A stretch of 64,000 nucleotides of DNA, taken from Phenylobacterium sp. Lineage in GTDB: Bacteria; Pseudomonadota; Alphaproteobacteria; Caulobacterales; Caulobacteraceae. The stretch lies in NCBI RefSeq assembly GCF_013911965.1, contig NZ_JACESE010000011.1:62001-126000 (forward strand), given 5' to 3'. A program made the translations under genes and the position numbers. This document shows positions 57,507-64,000 of the stretch, piece by piece. The first letter of the stretch is position 1. Each line of letters starts with the position of its first letter. Below the pieces are notes generated by a model. That model searched no databases. It saw nothing but the letters and a program-made list of their open reading frames with translations, and had not been told where the DNA came from.

Positions 57507-58271
57507 GTGGACCCCCGCCCGACCATCGGCGTCACCCGGCCTTCCGTCGGCGACCTCCTGTCCTTCCTCGCGATCGCCCTCGCTATCCGGCTCGCCGGCG
57601 GCCGCGCCGTGCGGCTGGAATCGAGCGGATGGGAGCAAGTGCGGCTCGACGGCCTCGTGCTCAGCGGCGGCTCGGACGTCTTTCCAGGCCGCTTCCAGAC
57701 CCGGCCGAAGGCCGATTACAGCTACGACCATCCGCGCGAGCAGATGGAGCTCGCCCTCCTCGAGCGGGCGCTGGCCGAAGACCTGCCGACCCTGGGCATC
57801 TGCCGCGGGGCCCAGCTGATGAATGTCGCCGCCGGCGGCTCCCTGCACATGGACGTGGCCGAGCGGTTCCATCCCACGCCCTATCCGCAGCACTGGCTGC
57901 GGCAGATCCATTTCCGCAAGCAGGTGTCCGTCACCCCCGGCACGCAGCTGCACGCCGTCCTGGGCTGCGAGCGGCTCTGGGTGAACTCGATCCACAGCCA
58001 GGCCGTCGACCGCCTCGGCAAGGGCCTGACGGTCAGCGCCCGGGAAGAGAACGGCCTGCCGCAGGCGATCGAGCGCAGCGACCGCGACTTCTGCATCGGG
58101 GTGCAGTTCCACCCCGAGCTGCTGCTGCATCGGCGGGTCTTCCGGCGCCTCTTCAAGGCCCTGGTCCTGTCGGCCAGGGCTTACCGCGCCCAGCGGCACG
58201 GCGCCGGCGCGGCCGTGAGCGTGCCGGCGGGCTGGCGCGGCGGTCGGCGAGACCTACATCGCTCGGCGTGA
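57507..58271 (+). CDS. Gamma-glutamyl-gamma-aminobutyrate hydrolase family protein (peptidase C26)
   Basis: A 254-residue class I glutamine amidotransferase-fold protein. The nucleophile Cys lies in LGICRGAQLMNVAAGG, and the His/Glu pair in QFHPEL; L-V-L-S-G-G-S-D-V near residue 52 is also typical. It belongs to the PuuD-like peptidase C26 family, which hydrolyses gamma-glutamyl bonds. The end (GAGAAVSVPAGWRGG) is a low-complexity tail. GTG start 57507 lies 4 bp after the ATP-grasp stop. Confidence 0.9.
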   Translation: MDPRPTIGVTRPSVGDLLSFLAIALAIRLAGGRAVRLESSGWEQVRLDGLVLSGGSDVFPGRFQTRPKADYSYDHPREQMELALLERALAEDLPTLGICRGAQLMNVAAGGSLHMDVAERFHPTPYPQHWLRQIHFRKQVSVTPGTQLHAVLGCERLWVNSIHSQAVDRLGKGLTVSAREENGLPQAIERSDRDFCIGVQFHPELLLHRRVFRRLFKALVLSARAYRAQRHGAGAAVSVPAGWRGGRRDLHRSA

Positions 58272-58319
58272 CGCAAGGCCGGCCCGGCCGGCCCTGAACC
58301 AAGCGAAAGAGGTGATGCC

Positions 58320-58919
58320 TTGGACAAGCCAAAGATCGGCCTCATCGTCGGGTCCGTCCGCGAGAACCGCTTCGCCGACAAGGCCGCGGCCTGGATTTCG
58401 GAGCTCGCCGCGCGGCGCGACGACCTGGCCTTCGAGACCGTCGACCTGAAAGACTACGCCCTTCCCTTCTTCTCCGACGCCCTGTCGCCGGCCTATGGGC
58501 CTTCGCCGCATCGAGAGTCGCGCCGCTGGCGGGCCAAGATGGCGGAGCTGGACGGCTACCTGATCACGGCGGCCGAATACAATCGCGGCCCGACCGGCGT
58601 CCTGAAGAACGCCCTGGACCACGCCTACCGGGAGTACAACCGCAAACCCGTCGCCTTCGTCGGCTACGGCAGCGTCGGCGGCGCCCGGGCGGTGGAGCAA
58701 CTGCGGCTGATCGCGATCGAGCTGCAGATGGCGCCCATCCGGCACGCCGTGCACATCGGCGGCGGCGACTTCTATGCCGCGATCAAGGGCGAGAAGACGC
58801 TGAAGGACATGCCGCACCTGGAGAAGATGGCCGACGCCATGTTCGACGACCTGGCCTGGTGGGCGCGGGCCCTGAAACGGAGCCGCGAGGAATCGGGCGC
58901 GGCCTCGCAAGCGGCCTGA
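58320..58919 (+). CDS. NADPH-dependent FMN reductase
   Basis: A 199-residue flavodoxin-like protein: L-I-V-G-S-V-R-E-N-R-F-A-D-K-A-A (FMN phosphate loop), YALPFFSDALSP, and A-E-Y-N-R-G-P-T-G-V-L-K-N-A-L-D-H flavin motif, with V-G-Y-G-S-V-G-G-A-R. It reduces quinones or azo compounds with NAD(P)H, commonly in oxidative stress defence. The TTG start at 58320 has a good AGAGGTG ribosome site; no ATG fits. Confidence 0.9.
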   Translation: MDKPKIGLIVGSVRENRFADKAAAWISELAARRDDLAFETVDLKDYALPFFSDALSPAYGPSPHRESRRWRAKMAELDGYLITAAEYNRGPTGVLKNALDHAYREYNRKPVAFVGYGSVGGARAVEQLRLIAIELQMAPIRHAVHIGGGDFYAAIKGEKTLKDMPHLEKMADAMFDDLAWWARALKRSREESGAASQAA

Positions 58920-58930
58920 CCCCCGTCCAA

Positions 58931-58960
58931 TGCTCGGCCCGGGGGGGCCGGGGCCGAGCA
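58931..58960 (+). terminator. Terminator-like hairpin after the FMN reductase
   Basis: TGCTCGGCCC (58931-58940) pairs with GGGCCGAGCA (58951-58960); no T-tract. Confidence 0.55.
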
Positions 58961-59046
58961 CCGGACTGGAGTGTCCGCCAGCGGTCGCCGTCGGGTAAGG
59001 CGCCGCCGAAGACCAGATTAGTCACGGGCGGCCGATGGACACAATC

Positions 59047-59072
59047 GACCTCAGGGGAGGCTCGCTGAGGTC
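59047..59072 (-). terminator. Hairpin at the end of the 59071 response-regulator gene
   Basis: GACCTCA (59047-59053) and TGAGGTC (59066-59072) form a 7-bp stem; on the minus strand it is followed by GATTGTG. Weak terminator. Confidence 0.45.
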
Positions 59073-59457
59073 AGCGTCCGGCGCGCCCCGGTCCGCCGAG
59101 CTCCGTCTGCAACACTTCCAGCAACAGGGTGGGGGCGAAAGGCTTGGCCAGCATCTGGCTGTTGGGAACGCCCCGGTCGGGCCAGGCGTAGGCGCTCCCC
59201 CCGCTCATGTAGATCACCGGCAGGGCAGGGTCGCGTTCGCGGGCGTGGGCCGCCACCTCCCAGCCGGAGCACCCGGCGCCGAGGTCGATATCGGTCACCA
59301 GGGCCGCGACCTTCTGGACGTCGAGCGCGTCGATCGCCTCGCGGCCCGTCGCAGCCAGGCGCAGCGCAAAGCCGCTGTCCTCCAGGACGGCTTCGATCAG
59401 GTCTCTCACCAGGCTTTCGTCCTCGGCGACAAGGACAATGGGGGACTCGTCAAACAC
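59071..59457 (-). CDS. Single-domain response regulator
   Basis: A 128-residue CheY-like receiver with no output domain. The acidic pocket is at E12-D13, the phosphoacceptor Asp56 in LVTDIDLG, a Ser/Thr-type switch in Y-M-S-G-G, and Lys104 in L-A-K-P-F. The stretch GAGCSGWEVA is typical of alphaproteobacterial single-domain regulators acting in phosphorelays with hybrid kinases. It could exchange phosphate with the kinase at 12718 or 62656; neither is proven. It is monocistronic. Confidence 0.9.
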   Translation of the reverse strand: MFDESPIVLVAEDESLVRDLIEAVLEDSGFALRLAATGREAIDALDVQKVAALVTDIDLGAGCSGWEVAAHARERDPALPVIYMSGGSAYAWPDRGVPNSQMLAKPFAPTLLLEVLQTELGGPGRAGR

Positions 59458-59935
59458 GCGCGCTGCTCCGCCTGGCGGGAGCGCTTGCGTCTCTCAGCCC
59501 GTCGCGGCCGGATGAGCGACGGATGTCGCCAAGCGTACGCGCCCGGGGCTTGAACGTCGAAAACCTGTCACACCAACCCGTGTTCAAATCTTTCGAGACC
59601 GCGCGATGGCCAAAGCTGCGCCGACACTTAAGGCCTAGCTCCGGGGCAGACGGCCGCGTGTATTGCCGATCCCTGGCGCGATCAGCCGTGGCCGCTTCAT
59701 TCAGGTGAGCAAGTTGTGGCGTGGCGACTCTACTTCATCGATCCAAAGCTGCGGCGGATGTGCTTTGCAGCCTCTGGTACATGGGCAGAACCTGCGATAT
59801 GGCTTGCGTGTTCCGTGGCGGATAAGTGCGCCGCACGGGCGAACTGCGCTCTGCGCAGAGCAGCGCGGGACCGCCCCCCGCCCGTGCTGCAGCGATTGAC
59901 ACTTCGTCCGGCGAAAAGCCGGCTAGTATGAGGGG
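59458..59935 (+). other. 478-bp interval without a convincing gene
   Basis: This stretch has visibly lower GC than its surroundings (about 59540-59880). Short frames exist, but none has a ribosome site or family pattern. A CCGGC-GAAAA-GCCGG hairpin (59909-59923) precedes the XRE gene. I see nothing else that I can support. Confidence 0.4.
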
Positions 59936-60397
59936 ATGACTATGGCGCGCGGAGAGGGGCCGGACCCCATAGACGTGCATGTGGGCCTGCGGGTGCGGCT
60001 GCGGCGCAAGGCCCTGGGCTACAGCCAGGAGCGGTTGGCCGAAGCGCTCGACCTCACCTTCCAGCAGGTCCAGAAGTATGAGCGCGGCGCCAACCGCATC
60101 AGCGCCTCGACGCTCTACCGCATCGCCCAGGTGCTGGAGGTTCCGGTCGGCTATTTTTTCGACGGCCTCCATGATCCGGCGACGCCGTCCGGCGAAGCCT
60201 ACGCGGCCGCCTACGACAACGTGCTGCAAGGCCTGCTGCTGGAGCCGAACGGACCGGCGCTCGCCGAGGCCTTCCTGAGCATCCGCCGGCGCAGCACCCG
60301 CAAGAGCATCACCGACCTGGTGCAGGCGATCGCGGCCAACGACGATGGCGAGGGCTCGGCCGGCGGCGCCTTCACAGAAGGCTCGGCCGCGGAATGA
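59936..60397 (+). CDS. XRE-family helix-turn-helix regulator (153 aa)
   Basis: A 153-residue protein with an N-terminal XRE domain (residues about 16-75): VGLRVRLRRKALGYSQERLAEALDLTF, Q-Q-V-Q-K-Y-E-R-G-A-N-R-I-S-A. The rest is a helical C-terminal part of about 75 residues, typical of the short stress-related XRE regulators of alphaproteobacteria (similar to the family containing the Sinorhizobium and Caulobacter paralogues). The ATG at 59942 has AGGGG at good distance, so it may be the true start rather than 59936. The following small membrane gene overlaps by four bases. Confidence 0.88.
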   Translation: MTMARGEGPDPIDVHVGLRVRLRRKALGYSQERLAEALDLTFQQVQKYERGANRISASTLYRIAQVLEVPVGYFFDGLHDPATPSGEAYAAAYDNVLQGLLLEPNGPALAEAFLSIRRRSTRKSITDLVQAIAANDDGEGSAGGAFTEGSAAE

Positions 60398-60642
60398 GGC
60401 GGCGCGACGGTCTCCTCATCGCGCCGATCCTCCTGGTGGGCGTGTTGCTGGCGAGCCTGATCGTCAGTCCCAGGCCGCTTTCCGAGCCGATGCTCTGGGC
60501 GGTGACGGCCCTCTCCGGCGCCGCGATCCTCGCCTATGCAGGCCTTGCCTGGCGTTCGCGCGGCCAGGTGGCGGACGAGGCGCGCGGCGGTCGGCCTTTC
60601 GAGCGCCGATCGCGGGGTTCCCCGAATGACGGCGACGCCTAG
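60394..60642 (+). CDS. Small two-segment membrane protein (82 aa)
   Basis: The ATG overlaps the stop of the XRE gene (ATGA). The product has two hydrophobic segments (LIAPILLVGVLLASLIVSP and MLWAVTALSGAAILAYAGLA) separated by a short loop, and a charged tail. Family unknown. Its stop overlaps the convergent response-regulator gene by 4 bp. Confidence 0.65.
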   Translation: MRRRDGLLIAPILLVGVLLASLIVSPRPLSEPMLWAVTALSGAAILAYAGLAWRSRGQVADEARGGRPFERRSRGSPNDGDA

Positions 60643-61007
60643 CCTGCGTCCTTGCCGAGCGCCTTCCCCACGACCTCCACCAGGTCATCGATCCGGAACG
60701 GCTTCTGCAGGAAGACCTCGTAGCGGTCGAACCGGGCGCGCAGCGCGGTCTCGGGGACGGCGCTCATCATGATGATCGGCACGTGGGCGAGATCATCCAT
60801 CGCCTTCACCTGAGCTGCGAAGGTCGGGCCGTCCATGATGGGCATCATGAAGTCGCTGATGATCAGGTCCGGCTTCTCCTGGCCGAGACGCTCCAGCGCC
60901 TGGGCCCCGTGCGCGGCCTTGAGGACCCGGTAGCCCTCGTCCTCGAGCGCGGTCAGGATCAGGTCCGCCACGCCGAATTCATCCTCGACCACGAGAACCG
61001 TCTTCAC
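60639..61007 (-). CDS. Single-domain response regulator downstream of kaiC copy 2
   Basis: A 122-residue CheY-like receiver: V-V-E-D-E-F near the start, phosphoacceptor Asp52 in LIISDFMMPIMDGP, switch M-M-S-A, and Lys in L-Q-K-P-F. It starts 9 bp after the kaiC-like stop, so the two are one operon. It probably transmits the output of the KaiC-like ATPase or of the divergent kinase. Confidence 0.9.
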   Translation of the reverse strand: MKTVLVVEDEFGVADLILTALEDEGYRVLKAAHGAQALERLGQEKPDLIISDFMMPIMDGPTFAAQVKAMDDLAHVPIIMMSAVPETALRARFDRYEVFLQKPFRIDDLVEVVGKALGKDAG

Positions 61008-61016
61008 GAGGCCGCC

Positions 61017-62519
61017 TCACGCTCTTGGCGGCAACGGCGCCGGACGCGGTTCACTCGCCGATTCATGGGCGAAGCCGGTCATCAGGGCCTCGGCGCCGAC
61101 GAACGGCTGGCCGATGTGGATGCCGCTGTCGTCGATCGTATACTCCCGAAGGGCGGGATCGAAGTCGCTGTCGCGCATCTTCACGATGGCGAGGATCCGC
61201 GCCATGCGGGACTGCCGCTCGACGAACCGCATGTAGAGCAGGTTCTCAACCAGGCTAGAGATGTTGTCGATCGGCACTTCCACCTGGGCGCCGAACAGGT
61301 CGCGCGTCTCCATGGTGTAGAGGGTCGTCACGCCCAGGACCCGCAGCTCGTTGGCGAGGGCGGCGAAGAAGCGCGAGATCCGCGACGGCTCCGAGGCGGC
61401 CGCGATGAAACCTCCGAGCCCATCCACCAGCAGCCGCTTCACCTTGCGCCGGCGCACGGCGTCGACCAGCCGATGGCCCAGCGCGTCGAACACCGGCTCG
61501 GTCGGCGCCTGCCACAGGATCTCGACGGCGCCGCTCGCGGTGAGGGCGTCGAGGTCGACGCCGATCCGTTTGGCCTTCACCTTCAGGCGCGGCGGCGTCT
61601 CGTAGAAGCCGAACAGAAGGCCCGGTTCTTCGGGCGTGCTCGCGCCGATGAACTGAATGCCGATCGTCGTCTTGCCCGCGCCGGAGGGGCCGATCACCGC
61701 CGAGGTGGAGGTGGTGCGAAGACCGCCGCCGATCACCGCATCCAGCGACGGCGCACCCGTGGTGTAGCGGTCCTCGCCGACGTCGTCGTGCCGGCTGGGC
61801 GTGGCGTAGAGCGCCTCGAAACGCGGATGGACGTGATAGCCGTCGCTGTCGATCGAGTAGGCGTGGCGACCCTCCAGGAAGGCGCTGGAGCGCAGCTTCA
61901 CGACTTCGAGGTAGCGTTCGGTGCGATCGCCCGAAGGCCTGCGCACCATCTGCACGATCCCGTCCACCATGGTCCGCTCCGGGCGGCTGGCGCGGCCGTC
62001 GTCATTGGTCAGCAGGAAGGTCGTGCAGCCGGCGGCGGCGACCTGGCCCTGCAGGTCGTGGATGAACTTCTTGAAGTCGCGCTCGCTCGAGGCGGAGGCC
62101 TGGGTGGCGAGGAAGCCGTCCAGCACCAGCATGGTCGCCTTGCGGCCCTTGATCTCCCGGCGCAGCAGGTTGAGCAGGCCCGGCAGGCCGTCCTCCTCCA
62201 GCGTCGTAAAGCCGCTCACATAGACGATCTGGTCGGATACGGCGGCCTGGTCGAAGAAGCTCAAAGTGCCGAGCTGCTGCAGCAGGCGCGAGTGGCTTTC
62301 GGCCAGGAGGGTCACGTACAGGACCCGGCCACCGCCCTCGATATGCTTGTAGCAGATCTGATTGGCGAGGATCGTCTTGCCCGAACCGGGATCGCCCTGG
62401 ACGATATACACGCCGCCTTCGACGAAGCCGCCGTTCAAGACAGTATCCAGCCCCGGCACTCCGCTGGCCGTACGTGGCACTGTTTCTGGCGCCTGCGCCT
62501 CTCCCATCCCTTGCCCCAT
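61017..62519 (-). CDS. KaiC-like dual-domain ATPase (copy 2)
   Basis: About 500 residues. Two RecA/RadA-like domains are seen, with Walker A GDPGSGKTI (first, near residue 40) and GPSGAGKTT (second), preceded by G-V-P-G-L-D-T-V-L-N-G-G and G-A-P-S-L-D-A-V-I-G-G-G. Walker B-like segments are MLVLDGFLA and RLLVDGLGG. At the position of cyanobacterial Ser431/Thr432 it has Ser-Ser within NISSLVENLLYM. The start is uncertain (62519, 62549 or 62564). I chose 62519 for its GGGG at 9-nt spacing. It forms an operon with the response regulator and is divergent from a histidine kinase. No kaiB is visible. Confidence 0.87.
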   Translation of the reverse strand: MGQGMGEAQAPETVPRTASGVPGLDTVLNGGFVEGGVYIVQGDPGSGKTILANQICYKHIEGGGRVLYVTLLAESHSRLLQQLGTLSFFDQAAVSDQIVYVSGFTTLEEDGLPGLLNLLRREIKGRKATMLVLDGFLATQASASSERDFKKFIHDLQGQVAAAGCTTFLLTNDDGRASRPERTMVDGIVQMVRRPSGDRTERYLEVVKLRSSAFLEGRHAYSIDSDGYHVHPRFEALYATPSRHDDVGEDRYTTGAPSLDAVIGGGLRTTSTSAVIGPSGAGKTTIGIQFIGASTPEEPGLLFGFYETPPRLKVKAKRIGVDLDALTASGAVEILWQAPTEPVFDALGHRLVDAVRRRKVKRLLVDGLGGFIAAASEPSRISRFFAALANELRVLGVTTLYTMETRDLFGAQVEVPIDNISSLVENLLYMRFVERQSRMARILAIVKMRDSDFDPALREYTIDDSGIHIGQPFVGAEALMTGFAHESASEPRPAPLPPRA

Positions 62520-62532
62520 AGAACTGCACCCC

Positions 62533-62557
62533 AACTGAGCGGCGGACATTGCGTTCC
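62533..62557 (-). promoter_or_regulatory. Sigma-EcfG-like promoter near kaiC copy 2
   Basis: On the minus strand GGAAC (62557-62553), 16 bp, AGTT (62536-62533); one -10 mismatch. It would require the start at 62519 or a downstream ATG. Confidence 0.3.
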
Positions 62558-62655
62558 GCCGCATCCGCCTGCAAGGTTTTCTGGCCGACCTCGAGGGAAG
62601 CCGGCCGGGCGGAGGACGGGCCTCAGCGTGTGAGCTTATCCGGACGAGGCAAGCG

Positions 62656-63819
62656 GTGGGAGAGCTTCGGGCTCAGCCATGCGGTCCGGCCGCTGTGGTG
62701 GTGGAGAACGCCACCCTGGCGGCGGGGCTCTCCTGCGCGCCGATTCCGGTCACCCTGCTGGACGCCACCGCGCCGGGACGGCCGATCGTCTACTGCAATG
62801 AGGCCTTCTGCCAGCTGACCGGCTACCCGATCGAGGACGTCATCGGGCGGGGCCTCAATCTTCTCAGCCTGCCGGCCGACGAGGGCCGCGACCTCGACGC
62901 CGTGGTGTCGCTCGCCATGCCGAAGCGAGAGCTACAGATGCGGCGGCGCGACGGGCGGCCGTTCTGGAATGCGTTGTCGGCTGGCCCCGTCCGCGACGAA
63001 GCCGGGCGCGTCACCCATGTCGTGGTCACCCACACCGACATCACCGAACATCGCCAGCGCGACGAGGCGCTCCAGAGCGCCCTCACCCACGCCGAGCGGG
63101 CGAACTGGGCCAAGAGCCGCCTGATCGCCGTCGCCGGCCACGACCTGCGCCAGCCGTTGCAGACCATCGTCGCCGCCCTCGACCTCCTGCGACGTGAAAC
63201 GGACCTGAGCGCCCGTGGCCGCCGGCTGTTGGGCCATGCGGAGATCGCCGCCGTCGACCTCGACGAGGAGCTCAAGGCGCTGGCCCAGGTCTCCGAGGTC
63301 AAACAGGACCTGGCGCCGGTGATCGAGGATTTTGCGCTGGACGAGATCCTGGACGGCGTCATCGCGGCCTGGCGGCCGCGCGCGGAGCATAAGGGGCTGA
63401 GCCTGCGCACCGCCTGCACCCACGTGGCGGTCCGCAGCGACCGAGCCATGCTGCGGACCATCCTGCGCAACCTGGTCGGCAACGCGGTCAAGTACACCTT
63501 CGAGGGCGGCGTGCTGATCGGCGTTCGCCGCCGCGGCGGGGGTCTCGCCATCGAGGTCTGGGACACCGGCGCCGGCGTTCCGCCGCATATGCTCGAACGC
63601 ATTTTCGAAGCCTTCGAGCGCGCCGATTCGACCGGCAACGAGGGTCTCGGGCTCGGGCTCTGGATCGTCCAGAAGACCGCCCAGTTGCTCGGCCACACCA
63701 TAGAGGTGCGCTCGGTCGCCGGCCGGGGATCGTGCTTCAGCATCCGCCTGGAGCGCGGCGATCCGGCCGCAGCGCGAGAGAACGCCGGCGCCGCCCAGGT
63801 GGGCGGCCTCGAACCCTAG
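62656..63819 (+). CDS. Sensor histidine kinase with a degenerate LOV-type PAS domain
   Basis: A 387-residue kinase; GTG start at 62656 after GAGG. Residues about 30-140 are a PAS domain of the LOV type (IVYCNEAFCQLTGYPIEDVIGR, FWNALSAGPVRDEAGRVTH), but the photoactive motif G-R-N-C-R-F-L-Q reads G-R-G-L-N-L-L-S, with Leu67 in place of the cysteine. The HisKA box has His162 in VAGHDLRQPLQ, and the HATPase has NLVGNAVKYT and GLGLGLWIV. It is cytoplasmic and likely light-blind, so the domain may bind flavin or another ligand as a redox sensor. It is divergent from kaiC copy 2. Confidence 0.9.
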   Translation: MGELRAQPCGPAAVVVENATLAAGLSCAPIPVTLLDATAPGRPIVYCNEAFCQLTGYPIEDVIGRGLNLLSLPADEGRDLDAVVSLAMPKRELQMRRRDGRPFWNALSAGPVRDEAGRVTHVVVTHTDITEHRQRDEALQSALTHAERANWAKSRLIAVAGHDLRQPLQTIVAALDLLRRETDLSARGRRLLGHAEIAAVDLDEELKALAQVSEVKQDLAPVIEDFALDEILDGVIAAWRPRAEHKGLSLRTACTHVAVRSDRAMLRTILRNLVGNAVKYTFEGGVLIGVRRRGGGLAIEVWDTGAGVPPHMLERIFEAFERADSTGNEGLGLGLWIVQKTAQLLGHTIEVRSVAGRGSCFSIRLERGDPAAARENAGAAQVGGLEP

Positions 63820-63971
63820 GTTCCAAGGCCGCCCGGAACGCCGGGGCGTTGGGGGCTGGGGGGCGTCCCGGCTTACCCTAAGACCGTCGCGGGGCCGGAG
63901 CCAAGTCTCCGCGCGTGGGCGCCGTCGGAGGCTCACACCGTCTCGGCCGCGCCCGCCGCAACCGGCCGGCA

Positions 63972-64000
63972 TCAGAGGTTCAGGGCGGCCCGAAGGCCGC
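63972..64000 (-). CDS. Possible C-terminal end of a gene running off the window
   Basis: On the minus strand the last codons read G-L-R-A-A-L-N-L then TGA at 63974-63972. An Ala/Leu-rich end of this kind is plausible, but only eight residues are visible. It may be coincidental. Confidence 0.25.

Noticed and set aside
59716-59931. Possible 71-codon ORF in the 59458-59935 interval
   Set aside because: No ribosome site and no recognisable pattern; it covers the upstream region of the XRE gene.

Overview
The window comes from a very GC-rich alphaproteobacterium. Caulobacterales (Phenylobacterium or Caulobacter-like) is my best guess, from protein recollection rather than a search. Lineage hints in the sequence are an alphaproteobacterial complex-I accessory (NDUFS4-like) domain, putative heat-shock promoters of the alphaproteobacterial CTTG-N17-CYTAT type, and general-stress promoters of the GGAAC-N16/17-CGTT type. 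There are no tRNA, rRNA, CRISPR or insertion-sequence features. The 5' edge cuts clpB, and the 3' edge probably cuts a minus-strand gene.

Almost the whole window is one stress and survival island. Proteostasis genes: ClpB, CbpA/CbpM, five Hsp20 proteins, GroES/GroEL, two HtrA proteases, FtsH and Lon. Redox and envelope: Dps, peroxiredoxin, glutaredoxin-like protein, thioredoxin with a zinc-ribbon N-terminus, KefB/C-type antiporter, TerC, HdeD, two BON proteins, DedA and a Bax-inhibitor-1 protein. Carbon and energy storage: PhaC/PhaB, glucokinase (frameshifted), PEP carboxylase, Pta/AckA, phosphoglycerate mutase and a gluconolactonase-like protein. Signalling: Crp/Fnr regulator, two KaiC-like ATPases each beside a histidine kinase or response regulator, a sigma-70 family protein, and three XRE regulators.

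Layout. 1-5.5 kb: clpB end, SRAP protein, XRE/Tat pair, glk operon under a perfect FNR/FixK box, cbpAM. 5.5-10.7 kb: Crp regulator, DedA, phaCB, Bax-inhibitor. 10.7-17.6 kb: Hsp20, SMP-30, hybrid kinase and kaiC operon, BON/glycine-zipper protein. 17.7-21.4 kb: HtrA, small stress protein, TerC, Dps and small ORFs. 21.5-28.7 kb: ppc, GH1-like enzyme, SDR, groESL. 28.8-37.2 kb: Kef, DegP, two proteins sharing a small unnamed domain, two Hsp20, FtsH. 37-46.5 kb: envelope proteins, host-attachment protein, Hsp20, pta-ackA, SDR, sigma factor, fumarase-like protein. 46.5-52.7 kb: HdeD, BON, Grx, Prx, Trx, Lon, Hsp20. 52.8-64 kb: lipid kinase, ZIP transporter, gpm, ATP-grasp and C26 pair, FMN reductase, response regulators, second kaiC module with a degenerate-LOV kinase.

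The strongest new signal is regulatory. About a dozen genes are preceded by a -35/-10 pair with exactly 17 bp spacing that resembles alphaproteobacterial RpoH promoters. Four of those leaders (two hsp20 genes and two tiny ORFs) end in the same UGCU/AGGA hairpin over the Shine-Dalgarno, as in ROSE RNA thermometers. A second set of genes carries sigma-EcfG-like promoters. The gene set resembles, in an enlarged form, the transmissible locus of stress tolerance (sHsp20, Clp, FtsH, HdeD, Trx, KefB, DegP), joined to a PHA/acetate low-oxygen survival module.
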